A stretch of 64,000 bases of DNA, taken from the NCBI GenBank assembly GCA_022709425.1, contig JAKLIW010000007.1, positions 62,001-126,000 of the forward strand, in the 5' to 3' direction. Positions 8,379 to 18,895 of this stretch are shown here, in pieces (position 1 is the stretch's first letter; every line of letters begins with the position of its first letter). Origin of the DNA: a bacterium. Its GTDB lineage: Bacteria > UBP6 > UBA1177 > JAKLFG01. The notes under the pieces are model-generated. The model had not been told where the DNA came from, did not search any database, and saw nothing but the letters and a program-made list of their open reading frames with translations. The translations under genes and the position numbers were made by a program.

Positions 8379-11300
8379 ATCGCCCCGTTCGAACCGGGAT
8401 CGCCGACAGTACCGCTCGCACCGAGCGATACGCCGCCCGCGCCGCCCTGTCCCCCAGCGCCGCCTGAAAAATCGTTCCCGAGATCGGAACTCTCGTAGTC
8501 GGTCGCCCCGGTCGCCTGATGGATATAGACGCCGAAAGAGACGCCGCCGCAACCGCCGCCGCCGCCGCCGCCGTGACCGCCGTCGCCCCCTTCGCCTCCC
8601 TTGCCGCCGCGCTGATAGCACCAACAGTTATCAAGACAAAGGCCGCCGGGACCCCCCGAACCCCCTACGCCGCCGGATCCGCCCGCGCCGCCGTCACCGC
8701 CGTCGCCGCCCAGCCCCATGATCACCGATGTTTCACTGATGACCGGGGCAATACCGCCCACGACGAAAATGCCGAAACTGCCGCCCCCGGCCGCTCCGCC
8801 GCGCCCCCGACCGCCGCCGCAGGCGCCCGATCCGCCACCGCCGCCCACGCCACCGATGCGATCGTTGGTCCCTTCGACATTGGAATCGCCCCCGCCGCCC
8901 GCTCCGCCGCCGCCGCCGCCGCTTCCGTGCGTGCCGCCGATGCCGTCGGCCCCTTCCGGCCCCGTCCAATGGGAACCGGACAGCACCCCGGACGCCGTCG
9001 CGCAGCCACTACCCCCCACGCCGCTCAGACCACTCATCCCATTCATGCCGTCGCTTCCGGTCATGGGAGCCGGCGGAAGGGTACACAATCCGGCCGTATT
9101 GATGGTGCCGTCATTGCCCGCATCACCGCCTTCGCCGCCGTACGGACCGGAACCGGGCATGCCGTCGATACCCGAATATTCATCAGCGCCCAGCGGCGCA
9201 CAACGGGTGCCGCCGCCGTCGCCGCCGTTCACTTCGTCCGTATCGCACGACAGACGGCCACCGTTCTGATATCCCCGGTCGGGATCGGTGCAGGGCATAC
9301 CGTTGCCCGAGAAGGTATCGTACCCGGCGCCATCGAAAGAACGTCCCGCGCCGTCGACACCCGCCGGACCGTTCGCCCCGGCGACACCGTCGATCCCCGG
9401 TCCGCCGTTACCGGCATAGATCGTGACCTGTTCGATGATCAGCGTAGCCGCCGACGCCGAAACATGGATGCCGTAACTGTTGCCGCCGGGGGTCGGATTG
9501 TTCTGGCCGTAGATCACCAGACCGTCGATGCGCGTATCGGCCGTGATGCCGTTGACGATGACCGCCGCCCGGTGGGGCGTGAACGCCGGATCGACATCGG
9601 TGGCGCGCAGAATGGTCATGGTCGACGCGGCATGGCGCTCCCATGTATCGGCCCGGTGTCCCCCCAAGAGCGAGAAGCCGTCGGCCACCGTCACGGTCTG
9701 CTCATACAGGCCGTCGGCGACCAGTATCTTGATACGACCAAGTTCCGCGGCCCGTTCAAACCCACGGACGATGGTGGCGCAGGGGATCGCACCGGGACGC
9801 GTACCGACCGGTCCGAGACCACAATCGAGCGCGAGATCGTCGCCGTCCTGCGACGAAACATAAACCGCTCCCGGATCGAGAACGAACTCACAGCCGTCAT
9901 CGGGCACCCGGTTCAAGTCGTAGGCGTCGATCGCGCCGCCGTCGGTTATCCGTTCGCACCGCATGACGCAGACCGGATCGCTCTGCACATCGCAGACGCC
10001 GTGGGCATGGGCGCGGTCGTAGATGACGGTGCAGTCGGTCTGGCAGTTACCGCACGCCGTATCGCGTTCATAGCGGCCGGAAAGCGGGTCCTTGAATCCG
10101 TCATCGACCGCCCCGTCGCAATCGCTGTCAAGATAATCGCAAAGCGTTTCATCGACCGTACCGAGTTCGTCGATCCCGGTCGGCTCGTCGGCCGGACGCA
10201 ACTCAGCGCTGCACGCGATACCGTTCTGATCGGACGAACAGAGATACCGGCCGTAGGAACGGCACACCCCCTCACCCAATTGACATTCGTCGAACAGACA
10301 CGGCCCGGTGCACCCCTCGATGACATCCCAGTCCTCATCAACCAGACCATCGCAGTCATCATCGATCGCGTTGCACTTCTCGTTGCTCGCATCGGTGATC
10401 GGCAGACACAGATGACTGCCCGCGACGCACATCTTCATCCCCTGCCGACAGATACCGGGAAAACCGCTGAGGCATTGAGCGCCGCCGCCCGGATTACCTT
10501 CGTCGATCGTCCCTTCGCAGTTGTCGTCGATATCGTTACAACTCTCCACTTGACCGGGATAGACGGCCGGATCGGTCTCGTCGCAATCGTGCAGGGGGCA
10601 CTCTTCGCCGATACCGGCGTTGTCGCCGTCGAAATTGAGACAGCAGACATAGTTGTCCGGCGTGCAACCGCGGCCAAGGAACTGATCATTCTCATCGTAG
10701 AGATCGTTGCAGGAAAAACCGCCGGGACATTCGACATTGGAGTAACAGGGAAGCAGGCACACATCGTTGCCGAGGAGCGGCGCGCAGATATCGCTCAAGT
10801 GGGCGCAACTCGCCGGACCCTTCGGGCAACTCTGGCAGAACCAGCTGTCGGCATTGCGACAGCCCTCTTCGATAGAGCAAAGTTCCGCCGGACCGCAAAG
10901 ATAATGGCGCGCCAGATGCATGCAAACACCGTTCACGACGACATCCTGCGTGCAGTCGATAGCATCGTCGCAGGAAACATCGTCGTCGGGGATCAGGATC
11001 ATATCACCATCGGGACCCGTCGCATCCGGCAACACCGCGTCATCATCGGGGAGAAGATCGCCGGAATCGCCGTCATCGTTTCCCGCCTGATCGGGAAGAT
11101 CGTCCTGCACAAGAGCGTCATCCGCGTCATCCTCTCCGGAATGGTCATCGTCGTACAACACCGTATCTTCATCCGGGTCGGCCGCATCATCGACCGCGAC
11201 CGCGTCGTGGTCAGGCCGATCGGCATCAGCGACCGCCATATCGGGGAGACCGGCTTCCGGCATCACCCGGTCGGACGAGGCACCGTCCGTAGCGTCCGTG

Positions 11301-11557
11301 TCGCCGTCATGCAGATCGGGCAGTATGTCCTTTTCGGGCAACGCGGGGCGGTCGAGGTCTTCTGCCTCTCCTTCAAAGATATCTTCGTCAAGGGTATCGA
11401 GATCGGTCAGCGGGACACAGCGTCCCTCGAGGCAGAAATAGACCTGATCGGAAGGGCAATCGGCCGCCGACCGGCAGTCATCGGGTTTTTCTGAAGAACA
11501 CGAGGCGCCGCACAGCCCCAAGAAGGCTATCGCCGCTGCCGTAACGATCACCCTCAC
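8366..11557 (-). CDS. MopE-motif lipoprotein, shortest of five tandem paralogues (3 motifs, Gly-rich C terminus)
   Basis: About 1063 residues; last gene of the 24-kb operon. GTG 11557 behind GGGGG gives a clean lipoprotein signal RVIVTAAAIAFLGLCGASC; the TTG at 11587 is less likely. Order: lipobox; first Cys module; Asp-rich linker ~45-195 with LPEKDILPD; Cys-rich head ~200-330 ending near NFDGDNAGIG; three MopE-type motifs C-N/D-x2-D-x2-C-x4-D-E/D at ~337, 392 and 473; a beta-helix-like segment ~570-720 with IYVSSQDG-like, GLGPVGT and LLGGHRADTWER; and a Gly-rich third ~720-1060 made of GGX, GGGG and GAGG runs. MopE motifs bind metal in the Methylococcus prototype. Export and outer-membrane anchoring are inferred from the lipobox. 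Confidence 0.85.
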   Translation of the reverse strand: MRVIVTAAAIAFLGLCGASCSSEKPDDCRSAADCPSDQVYFCLEGRCVPLTDLDTLDEDIFEGEAEDLDRPALPEKDILPDLHDGDTDATDGASSDRVMPEAGLPDMAVADADRPDHDAVAVDDAADPDEDTVLYDDDHSGEDDADDALVQDDLPDQAGNDDGDSGDLLPDDDAVLPDATGPDGDMILIPDDDVSCDDAIDCTQDVVVNGVCMHLARHYLCGPAELCSIEEGCRNADSWFCQSCPKGPASCAHLSDICAPLLGNDVCLLPCYSNVECPGGFSCNDLYDENDQFLGRGCTPDNYVCCLNFDGDNAGIGEECPLHDCDETDPAVYPGQVESCNDIDDNCEGTIDEGNPGGGAQCLSGFPGICRQGMKMCVAGSHLCLPITDASNEKCNAIDDDCDGLVDEDWDVIEGCTGPCLFDECQLGEGVCRSYGRYLCSSDQNGIACSAELRPADEPTGIDELGTVDETLCDYLDSDCDGAVDDGFKDPLSGRYERDTACGNCQTDCTVIYDRAHAHGVCDVQSDPVCVMRCERITDGGAIDAYDLNRVPDDGCEFVLDPGAVYVSSQDGDDLALDCGLGPVGTRPGAIPCATIVRGFERAAELGRIKILVADGLYEQTVTVADGFSLLGGHRADTWERHAASTMTILRATDVDPAFTPHRAAVIVNGITADTRIDGLVIYGQNNPTPGGNSYGIHVSASAATLIIEQVTIYAGNGGPGIDGVAGANGPAGVDGAGRSFDGAGYDTFSGNGMPCTDPDRGYQNGGRLSCDTDEVNGGDGGGTRCAPLGADEYSGIDGMPGSGPYGGEGGDAGNDGTINTAGLCTLPPAPMTGSDGMNGMSGLSGVGGSGCATASGVLSGSHWTGPEGADGIGGTHGSGGGGGGAGGGGDSNVEGTNDRIGGVGGGGGSGACGGGRGRGGAAGGGSFGIFVVGGIAPVISETSVIMGLGGDGGDGGAGGSGGVGGSGGPGGLCLDNCWCYQRGGKGGEGGDGGHGGGGGGGCGGVSFGVYIHQATGATDYESSDLGNDFSGGAGGQGGAGGVSLGASGTVGDPGSNGAIYVE

Positions 11558-11583
11558 GAAAGGCCCCCGCTGGTATCTTTCGA

Positions 11584-14500
11584 TCAAAAAACGCCTATAT
11601 CTCCAGAGTCTCCCGCAACTCCGGCGCCGCCGGGATTGCCGAGCGACGCACCGCCTGCGCCGCCGGATCCGCCGGATCCGCCGACAAAGGTGTTCCCGCT
11701 CATGGTCGGAACGCCGCCGCTGTAGGCAATGCCGTAAGCAACACCGCCCGCTCCGCCGCCGCCGCCGCCGCCGTGACCGCCGCGACCGCCTTCACCACCT
11801 TTACCGCCGGCTGCACCGCAAAAAACGTTGGAACCACCGCTGGCACCATGACCGCCGGCGCCGCCGACGCCGCCGTTGCCGCCTTTGCCGCCGGTACCGC
11901 CGGTACCGCTCATGATGGTATTATCCATGAGGGTCGGCATACCGGGACCTATGATAAATATACCGAACGAACCGCCGCCCGCAGTACCGGCCGTCGCACC
12001 GGCCGCGCCGCAACCGCCCGCACCGCCGCCACCGCCGTGACCGCCCAGCACATCATTGTTCTTATTATTGTCGGCCCCGCCGCCGCCCGCACCGCCGCCG
12101 CCGCCGCCGCCGCCGGATACACCCGCCCCGCCCGCAGTACCGGCAGCACCGAGCCAATGCGCTGCTGAAATACTACCTTTCACCAAAAGACCTCCTACGC
12201 CTGCGGCTCCTTCAGCGCCACTGCCACCATCGGCCCCGTTGGCGCCTTCCATAGGTTCTGGTTGATCATAATCATTACATACCGATGAAGATACGAATTG
12301 GGCATCGTATCCTTCAATACCGCCTGCTCCCCCATTCACACCTTCGCCGTTGAAACCAATGATACCGCTGTCTCGCGTCAGATTGTGAGGTTGACACTGG
12401 TTGCCGCCGCCGTTGCCGCCATTGGCGTTGGAACAGGTAGCGTTTGTTCCCCGATTAGCATTTTGGCGTGAAGCAGTACAATTATACGAACTTGTCTGGT
12501 ATGCATTAGGCCCCGCCGTACCGTTACCCCCCGCTGCGCCGGGCGTGGTCACGTTAACGCCGTTCGCACCCGGTCCTCCCGCTGCGCCATAGATGATGTT
12601 GTCGCTGATGGTGAGCGCGGTGGCACCACCGCTAATATAGATCGCATAGGAGTTGCCGCCCGCGGCGGTAGCCTCCTGTCCGTAAATGAGGAAACCCTTC
12701 ACCACCGTCGTGCTGGTGATGGCATTGGCGATGATGGTCCGTTTATGGGTACCCGCCTCATTGCCGCGCACTACGGTAAGCGTAGAAAGCACATGGCCCT
12801 GGATGTCTTCATTGCGCTCCCATGTGTCGGCCTTATACCCGCCGTACAAAGAGATACCGTTCCTGAGCGTCACGGTCTCGGAGTAGGTGCCGTCGGCCAC
12901 ACGGACCTGCGACCGGGTGGCATTGTAGGCACGGGTGAGACCGTAGGATATCGTCTTGCACGGATGATTCCCGGCGCCGGTCCCGACGGGCCCCAAACCG
13001 CAGGTGGCATCATCAATTGCCTGTGCGTCGGCCGTCGAAACATAGATGACGGTCGATAAAAGCTCGAACTCGCACCCGTCGTCGGGTATGCCGTTCAAGT
13101 TAAAGAACCCGCCGTTGCAGGAAAGTTGACAGATCGGGGTCCCGGTCGCGTTGCAGCTGCCGAATCCGTGCGGCTTGGCGTAGATCGCCGTACAGTCGGT
13201 AGAGCAATTGCCGCAAGCGGTCGGCTGGTCATATTTGCCGCCGTTAAGATACCCGTCATCCACCTGTCCGTCGCAATCGTTGTCGAGATAATCACACTTA
13301 TTCTCGGTCGTCTGATAGTTCACGCCGTAACTCGCGTCAGTACAATTCTGCCAGCCTGATATTCCGCCGCAGATCTTCCGGGAGTCTTTGCAGACGCCGC
13401 TCTGAAGCGGGCAGAGTTCGGCGTAGGAGGCGACGTTCTCATCGACCGACCCGTCGCAGTCATTGTCCAGACCGTCACATTTCGTCTCGGTCTGTTCGTA
13501 GGTGCCGTTCGCCTGATTCGCATATTCGGTCGGTCCGCAGTTGGCTATCCATCCCGCGGTGCCGCCGCATGATTTACGCGTCCCGCTACAGACACCGACC
13601 TGATTTGAACAGAGAGCACCGGTCAATCCTTCATCGATACCGTTGACGCAGTTGTCGTCGAGTCCGTTACAGGTCTCGGATGCCGCAGGGGTCCCCGGCG
13701 AGACGGTGCACTGGGTGCCGCTGCCATCCGTTTTGCAGATATTGACTCCGGTCCGTTGACAGATGCCCACGCCAACCACGCAGGCGGTGTTCTTTAGGGG
13801 GAACCCATTGTCCACTACCCCGTCACAGTCGTCGTCGAGGTTATCGCATTTCTCCGGGATGACGGGTGTTCCCTGCACCGCATTGCACTTCACCCCATCA
13901 CCGTCGTCGTTGCAGACGGTAAAGCCCGACTCTTTGCATGTGCCGAGGCCCGAGGTGCAGGTCTTGTAGAGGACCGCTTCGAACGGTTCGTCTATCTCTC
14001 CGTTGCAGTCGTTGTCCGCCGCATCGCAGGTCGCCTCGACCGCCTCATAACGGCCATCGAAACCGGCATAGTAGGCGTCGGTACAGGGAGACCAGCCACC
14101 CACGCCGCCGCAGGTTTTTTTGGAGCCGAAACAGACCCCCTGCTGTTTCTCGCAGTAGGGCGCTTTTGACTGTATGTTCTCATCGGCGACGCCGGAACAG
14201 TTGTCATCGACACCGTTACAGATCTCCGTCGCTCCGGGGTAGACCTCGGCATTCGATTCATCACAGTCGTGGATCTGACATTCAGCGCCGATACCGGCCG
14301 CATCGCCGTCGAAGTTGATACAGCAGATATTGTTATCCGGCAGACAGCCGAACCCGAGCGAATTGTCAAACTCGTCGAACACCTCGCCGCAGGTAAAACC
14401 GGGCGCGCACTCTTCGTCGGTCATACAGGCGGTGAGACATACCGGCGATCCGAGTATCGGCGCGCAGATATCCGACCCATATTTGCATTCCTGCGGGCCG

Positions 14501-15261
14501 TTGACGCAGGAGGCGCAGATCCAGCCGTCGGGATCGATACACCCCTCTTCGGGACTGCAGAGCTGGGCAAGACCGCACTGGTCGTGCCGCGGCAGGTGAT
14601 GGCACTGCCCGCCGATGACCATTTCTTCGGTGCATGCATGAGCATCTTCACAGACGACCACCGCATCCTCATCGGGGATGAGCGTATCGGTCGCATCGGG
14701 AAGCGCCGTGTCCTCGTCGACGATAACGGTATCGTCGCCGGTCCCTTGATCGGTGATCACCGCATCATCGACCGCTATCGCGGCATCATCGACCGTGACC
14801 GGATCGTCGTCGGGAAGCGCCGCGCCATCGTCGGTCGGCGTGACCGCGTCATCGGTAGCGCCCTCATCCGTGTCGGAAGAGATGTCCGATTCGGTGATGG
14901 TCGCGTCGCTCCCGTCCATATCGCTCGCCGGTTCATCGCCGTCAGCGGGAACGATATCGTCGTCCGGTTCGGTCGGACCGTCGTCGACCGGAACGATGTC
15001 GAGGTCGCCCGTATCGGGCGCATCGGGAATAATGTCCGTTTCCGGCGACGCCTCTTTTTCGGGCAGACCGGTCTCTTTGTCAGTTGCCGTGTCGGTCGTT
15101 GTATCGCTATCGTCTTCGATAACGACACAGGTGCCCTCGACACAATCGAAGCCATCGCCGCAATCCTCCGGCACCGTACATTCCGCCGGTTTATTCTCTT
15201 CGCAGGCGGCAAAGAACAGAAGCGACAAAAGGATAGCAAAAAATATCGTATGTTTTATCAT
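11584..15261 (-). CDS. MopE-motif lipoprotein paralogue (6 motifs, beta-helix, Gly-rich C terminus)
   Basis: 1225 residues. The signal MIKHTIFFAILLSLLFFAAC has lipobox FAAC. An Asp/Thr/Pro-rich linker occupies ~55-200 with LPEKEASPETD; the Cys-rich head is ~204-344. Six MopE-type motifs are spaced about 60 residues apart at ~349, 410, 470, 530, 594 and 655. The beta-helix-like module (~730-890) carries VIYVSTADAQ, GPVGTGAGNHPCKTISYG and SLYGGYKADTWER. The Gly-rich region runs from ~890 to the end. It is closest to the 18896-26215 paralogue: they share the GPVGTGAGNHPCKTISYG and CPLQSGVCKDSRK segments. SD AAGGGGG is 10 bp downstream of the preceding gene's stop. Confidence 0.87.
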   Translation of the reverse strand: MIKHTIFFAILLSLLFFAACEENKPAECTVPEDCGDGFDCVEGTCVVIEDDSDTTTDTATDKETGLPEKEASPETDIIPDAPDTGDLDIVPVDDGPTEPDDDIVPADGDEPASDMDGSDATITESDISSDTDEGATDDAVTPTDDGAALPDDDPVTVDDAAIAVDDAVITDQGTGDDTVIVDEDTALPDATDTLIPDEDAVVVCEDAHACTEEMVIGGQCHHLPRHDQCGLAQLCSPEEGCIDPDGWICASCVNGPQECKYGSDICAPILGSPVCLTACMTDEECAPGFTCGEVFDEFDNSLGFGCLPDNNICCINFDGDAAGIGAECQIHDCDESNAEVYPGATEICNGVDDNCSGVADENIQSKAPYCEKQQGVCFGSKKTCGGVGGWSPCTDAYYAGFDGRYEAVEATCDAADNDCNGEIDEPFEAVLYKTCTSGLGTCKESGFTVCNDDGDGVKCNAVQGTPVIPEKCDNLDDDCDGVVDNGFPLKNTACVVGVGICQRTGVNICKTDGSGTQCTVSPGTPAASETCNGLDDNCVNGIDEGLTGALCSNQVGVCSGTRKSCGGTAGWIANCGPTEYANQANGTYEQTETKCDGLDNDCDGSVDENVASYAELCPLQSGVCKDSRKICGGISGWQNCTDASYGVNYQTTENKCDYLDNDCDGQVDDGYLNGGKYDQPTACGNCSTDCTAIYAKPHGFGSCNATGTPICQLSCNGGFFNLNGIPDDGCEFELLSTVIYVSTADAQAIDDATCGLGPVGTGAGNHPCKTISYGLTRAYNATRSQVRVADGTYSETVTLRNGISLYGGYKADTWERNEDIQGHVLSTLTVVRGNEAGTHKRTIIANAITSTTVVKGFLIYGQEATAAGGNSYAIYISGGATALTISDNIIYGAAGGPGANGVNVTTPGAAGGNGTAGPNAYQTSSYNCTASRQNANRGTNATCSNANGGNGGGNQCQPHNLTRDSGIIGFNGEGVNGGAGGIEGYDAQFVSSSVCNDYDQPEPMEGANGADGGSGAEGAAGVGGLLVKGSISAAHWLGAAGTAGGAGVSGGGGGGGGAGGGGADNNKNNDVLGGHGGGGGAGGCGAAGATAGTAGGGSFGIFIIGPGMPTLMDNTIMSGTGGTGGKGGNGGVGGAGGHGASGGSNVFCGAAGGKGGEGGRGGHGGGGGGGAGGVAYGIAYSGGVPTMSGNTFVGGSGGSGGAGGASLGNPGGAGVAGDSGDIGVF

Positions 15262-15271
15262 GGCCGCCCCC

Positions 15272-18200
15272 TTAATACGCTACTGCATTCGCAACAGTGC
15301 CGTTCGTGCCTGCGGTCCCCGGAGTGCCCATCGAAGGACCTCCCGCACCGCCGGTACCAAAGGTACCACCGGAAAATGCATTGTCGCTTCGTGTCGGGGC
15401 GGTCCCGCTGTATCCGATGCCGATGGCATTGCCTCCGCATCCGCCGCCGCCGCCACCGCCGTTGCCACCGTTGCCGCCGTTGCCGCCTTTGCCGCCTTGC
15501 CCGCCACAGTTAAGGGGTGGCGTGTTCTTGGTCCGTCCCCCTTCTCCCCCCTTTCCGCCTTCCCCGCCAGAGCCACCACCACCACCGGCGCCTCCAGCAC
15601 CACCCGTGCCGCGTGTTATAAGATTATTGTTTATGTTGATGGCAGCGACACTGCCGTTTATGAATATGGCAAAACTGCTACCGCCCGCCGCGCCACCGGT
15701 ACCGCCGGCACCGCCGCATCCGCCGGCACCGCCGCCGCCGCCATGTGCCCCGAGCACATCGTTTACGCCAAGGCCCGAATCGCTATCACCGCCGCCACCG
15801 CTGGCACCACCGCCACCTCCGCTGCCGGCGGCACCGGAGACGCCGGCGGCAGCAGTGCCACCAAGCCAGTGACCGCCTGAAACAGTTCCTGTTGTGTTTG
15901 CACAACCAGCACCTAATGCACCATTTGTACCGACCGAACCATTGCCACCATCAGTCCCATTCATGGTTCCCGGCATCCCGGCAACATTACAATCCTTGAA
16001 ATAAGGATCATTATAATCAACATAAGTGACTTGTCCGTCATATCCTCCGGTACCGCCTGCGCCGCCACTCGTACCAACACCTGTGGAACCTGATCGAGAG
16101 CTACCGCGCGTATCCTGAGTTGGATAGCAATAATTGCCACCACCACGACCACCCGCAACACTACAGGTACTGCTACCGCCGTTTTCATTCTGACGCGATG
16201 TGGTACAACCGGAACCACGCCCATTGCCCTCGAACGGATCATATCCGGTCCCATCGGCCGGCCGACCACCGCCGGCGCCGCCCGCCGCTCCGGCCGTCGC
16301 CTGTCCCGCGTTCGCTCCCGGTCCGCCCGAGGCGCCGTAAATAACGTTGTAGCGTATCGCCAACTGCCCGTTCGAACCGGTCACATAGACGGCGTAACTA
16401 TTGCCCGATGCTCCGGTCGCGCTCTGCCCGTAGATCACGAACCCCTCAACGACCGTCGCCGTGGTAATGCCGCTGGCGTAGATGGTCACCTTGTGCGGTT
16501 CGTGCATCGTGTCGTTGCCGCGCACGATGGTCATCGTAGTGCGAAGATCCGTAGGCCGACTCCACGTGTCCGGACGATAGCCGCCCAACAGGCTGATGCC
16601 ATTCTTAAGTTCGACCGTCTCTTCGTAGGTGCCGTTGGCAACATAAACCTTGGTACGGGCCGGAACCACTGCCTGAGCGCGGGAAATGCCATGCGCAATG
16701 GTCTTGCACGGCTTCTGACCGATAGCCACCGGCCCGAGGCCGCAGTTAGGATCGAGATCGTCGCCGTCCAACGCGGAAACATAGATCGCGTCGGTATCCA
16801 GTACGAACTCACAGCCGTCGTCCGGTATCTGGTTAAGATTATAGGCGCCGCTGTCGCAGTTGAGTACGCAAACCGGCGTTCCGGTCGCATTGCAGGTGCC
16901 GTAGGAGTTTGGCTTGCCGTAGATGGTGATACAGTTGGTCTGGCAGTTACCGCACGCGATATTCTGGTCGTATTTTCCGGTTCCCGCGTTCAGGAAACCC
17001 TCGTCCACCACGCCGTCGCAATCGTTATCGAGGTAGTCGCAGAGATTCTCGCTGGCCTGATAACTGGCGCCGAACTGAGCCGCGCCGCAGGTCTGCCAAC
17101 CCGAAAGTCCGCCGCACGCCTTACGGGCGCCGACACAAACGCCACGGAGCGGAGTGGTCGGAGCGACCGGATTGTCGCAGGCAGGGGCATAGTTGGCAAG
17201 GGACTCGTCCACCGCATTGTCGCAATCGTTGTCATACCCGTCGCACAGCGTTTCGGTCCCTTCCTGATAGAGTCCGCTCGAATAAACGAGATAGTCGGTC
17301 TGCCCGCAGTCAAGCCAACCCTGAGAACCGGTGCATTTCTGCTTGATGCCGTTGCAGACGCCATATATTTTGGTGCAATTCGGCGCGATCGCCGCCACGC
17401 CATCGTCGACCCCGTTCTTACAGTCATCGTCTATGCCGTTGCACTGCTCGTCGGTCGGAGTCCCCGCGACCGCATCGCAGACCAGTTCCCAACCGTCGGT
17501 CGAACAACTGTACACTCCGGCCCGCTTGCAGGCGCCGGTACCATTGAAGCAGGGGGTGTTCTTACCGTCGAAACCCTCATCGATGCCATCCTTACAGTTA
17601 TCGTCCTTGTCATTGCACATCTCGAAAGCCGCCGGCGTTCCGGGTGTCACACTGCACTTCACATCGTCACCCGCCGCAGTGCAGACGGTCAAACCAACCC
17701 GCAGACATTCGCCGACCCCGACCATGCAGAGTTCCTGCAATTCCGCGGCGAACGGTTCATCCACCTCTCCGTTGCAGTCGTTGTCTAACCCGTCGCACAG
17801 GGTCTCGGTCGTCTGATATTTGTCGTTCCACGCAGCATAAGCGGCGTTGTTGCAGTCTATCCAGCCGGAAGAGCCGCCGCAGGTTTTCTGGGAACCTTGA
17901 CAGATGCCGTCCTGTTTTGTGCACAGCGGTGCGGTGCCGAGCGCTTCATCGGTACTGCCGTTACAGTTGTCGTCCTTGCCGTTGCAGATCTCCGACGCGC
18001 CGGGATAGATGTCGTCCGACGATTCGTCGCAGTCCTTGAGCGAACACTTCGCGCCGACGCCAGCGATATCGCCGTCGAGATTCAGACAGCAGACATAGTT
18101 GCCGGGGGTGCAACCGGTACCGAGGAATACGTTCTGATCGTCGTATATCTCGTTGCAGACAAAGCCCGACGGGCATTCGGCGCTGGTCGTACAGGGCAGC

Positions 18201-18862
18201 ATGCAGAGGTCTTCGCCGAGGAACGGCGCGCAGATATCGGTCGCGTATTTGCAATCGGAAGGACCGTTCTGGCAGGAGCGGCATATCCAGTCGTTCGGGG
18301 CGACACAACCTGCCTGCGCACTGCACAGTTTGCCGGTCGGACAGGTCTGATGACGCGGCAGATGCACGCATTGCCCGCCGATCACCACATCCTGCGTACA
18401 ACTGACCCCATCATCCGCGCAGGTTACCGATGAATCGCTGTCGGGCACCACCGTGTCGTCGACCAGCGTGGTATCGTCGCCGACCACGACCTGATCGTCG
18501 GTCGCCACGGTCCCATCATCGACAGCGACCGCGTCCTCATCGATCGGCTCCTCATCGCCGTCGGAGATCACCGTACCGTCGTCGGTCATCTCGGTTCCGT
18601 CGTCGGAAGGCTGAACGCCGTCGTCATCGGGCGTCATATCGGCTTCGGGAGAGACGTCCCCCTCGGGTTTCACGCCGTCGGTGTCGGGTTCCGACTCGGT
18701 GACACTGTCGCCGTCGTCGAAGAGTCCGTCCTCATCACCGACGATAAGATCGCCGTCGAAGAGCGGCTCATCGGCATCTTCTTTGTTCGTCGGGTTTTTC
18801 GAGTCGCAGGCGGCGATGAACGCCAACAGCAACGCACCGCACAGGATGAGCAGGTTTCTCAT
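15272..18862 (-). CDS. MopE-motif lipoprotein paralogue (6 motifs, beta-helix, Gly-rich C terminus)
   Basis: 1196 residues. The signal MRNLLILCGALLLAFIAAC ends in lipobox IAAC. The Asp-rich linker is ~27-140, shorter than in its sisters and without LPEKD. The Cys-rich head is ~144-284. Six MopE-type motifs lie near 296, 356, 416, 472, 536 and 606. The beta-helix-like module is ~690-840 with HEPHKVTIYASGITTATVV and FVIYGQSATGASGNSYA. Gly-rich region ~840-1195. Those segments are nearly identical in the 26226-32180 paralogue, including PLRGVCVGARK, so the two form a sister pair. The ATG follows a GAGGACCCGATG site. It ends TAA 10 bp before the next gene. Confidence 0.87.
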   Translation of the reverse strand: MRNLLILCGALLLAFIAACDSKNPTNKEDADEPLFDGDLIVGDEDGLFDDGDSVTESEPDTDGVKPEGDVSPEADMTPDDDGVQPSDDGTEMTDDGTVISDGDEEPIDEDAVAVDDGTVATDDQVVVGDDTTLVDDTVVPDSDSSVTCADDGVSCTQDVVIGGQCVHLPRHQTCPTGKLCSAQAGCVAPNDWICRSCQNGPSDCKYATDICAPFLGEDLCMLPCTTSAECPSGFVCNEIYDDQNVFLGTGCTPGNYVCCLNLDGDIAGVGAKCSLKDCDESSDDIYPGASEICNGKDDNCNGSTDEALGTAPLCTKQDGICQGSQKTCGGSSGWIDCNNAAYAAWNDKYQTTETLCDGLDNDCNGEVDEPFAAELQELCMVGVGECLRVGLTVCTAAGDDVKCSVTPGTPAAFEMCNDKDDNCKDGIDEGFDGKNTPCFNGTGACKRAGVYSCSTDGWELVCDAVAGTPTDEQCNGIDDDCKNGVDDGVAAIAPNCTKIYGVCNGIKQKCTGSQGWLDCGQTDYLVYSSGLYQEGTETLCDGYDNDCDNAVDESLANYAPACDNPVAPTTPLRGVCVGARKACGGLSGWQTCGAAQFGASYQASENLCDYLDNDCDGVVDEGFLNAGTGKYDQNIACGNCQTNCITIYGKPNSYGTCNATGTPVCVLNCDSGAYNLNQIPDDGCEFVLDTDAIYVSALDGDDLDPNCGLGPVAIGQKPCKTIAHGISRAQAVVPARTKVYVANGTYEETVELKNGISLLGGYRPDTWSRPTDLRTTMTIVRGNDTMHEPHKVTIYASGITTATVVEGFVIYGQSATGASGNSYAVYVTGSNGQLAIRYNVIYGASGGPGANAGQATAGAAGGAGGGRPADGTGYDPFEGNGRGSGCTTSRQNENGGSSTCSVAGGRGGGNYCYPTQDTRGSSRSGSTGVGTSGGAGGTGGYDGQVTYVDYNDPYFKDCNVAGMPGTMNGTDGGNGSVGTNGALGAGCANTTGTVSGGHWLGGTAAAGVSGAAGSGGGGGASGGGGDSDSGLGVNDVLGAHGGGGGAGGCGGAGGTGGAAGGSSFAIFINGSVAAININNNLITRGTGGAGGAGGGGGSGGEGGKGGEGGRTKNTPPLNCGGQGGKGGNGGNGGNGGGGGGGCGGNAIGIGYSGTAPTRSDNAFSGGTFGTGGAGGPSMGTPGTAGTNGTVANAVAY

Positions 18863-18895
18863 CGGGTCCTCCGGTATATGTTCAAACCAAATCTC

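Noticed and set aside
8500..9420. GCC/GGC trinucleotide-repeat expansion or non-coding microsatellite
   Set aside because: These are Gly codons in one continuous frame of a lipoprotein C terminus and are not uniform in unit order.
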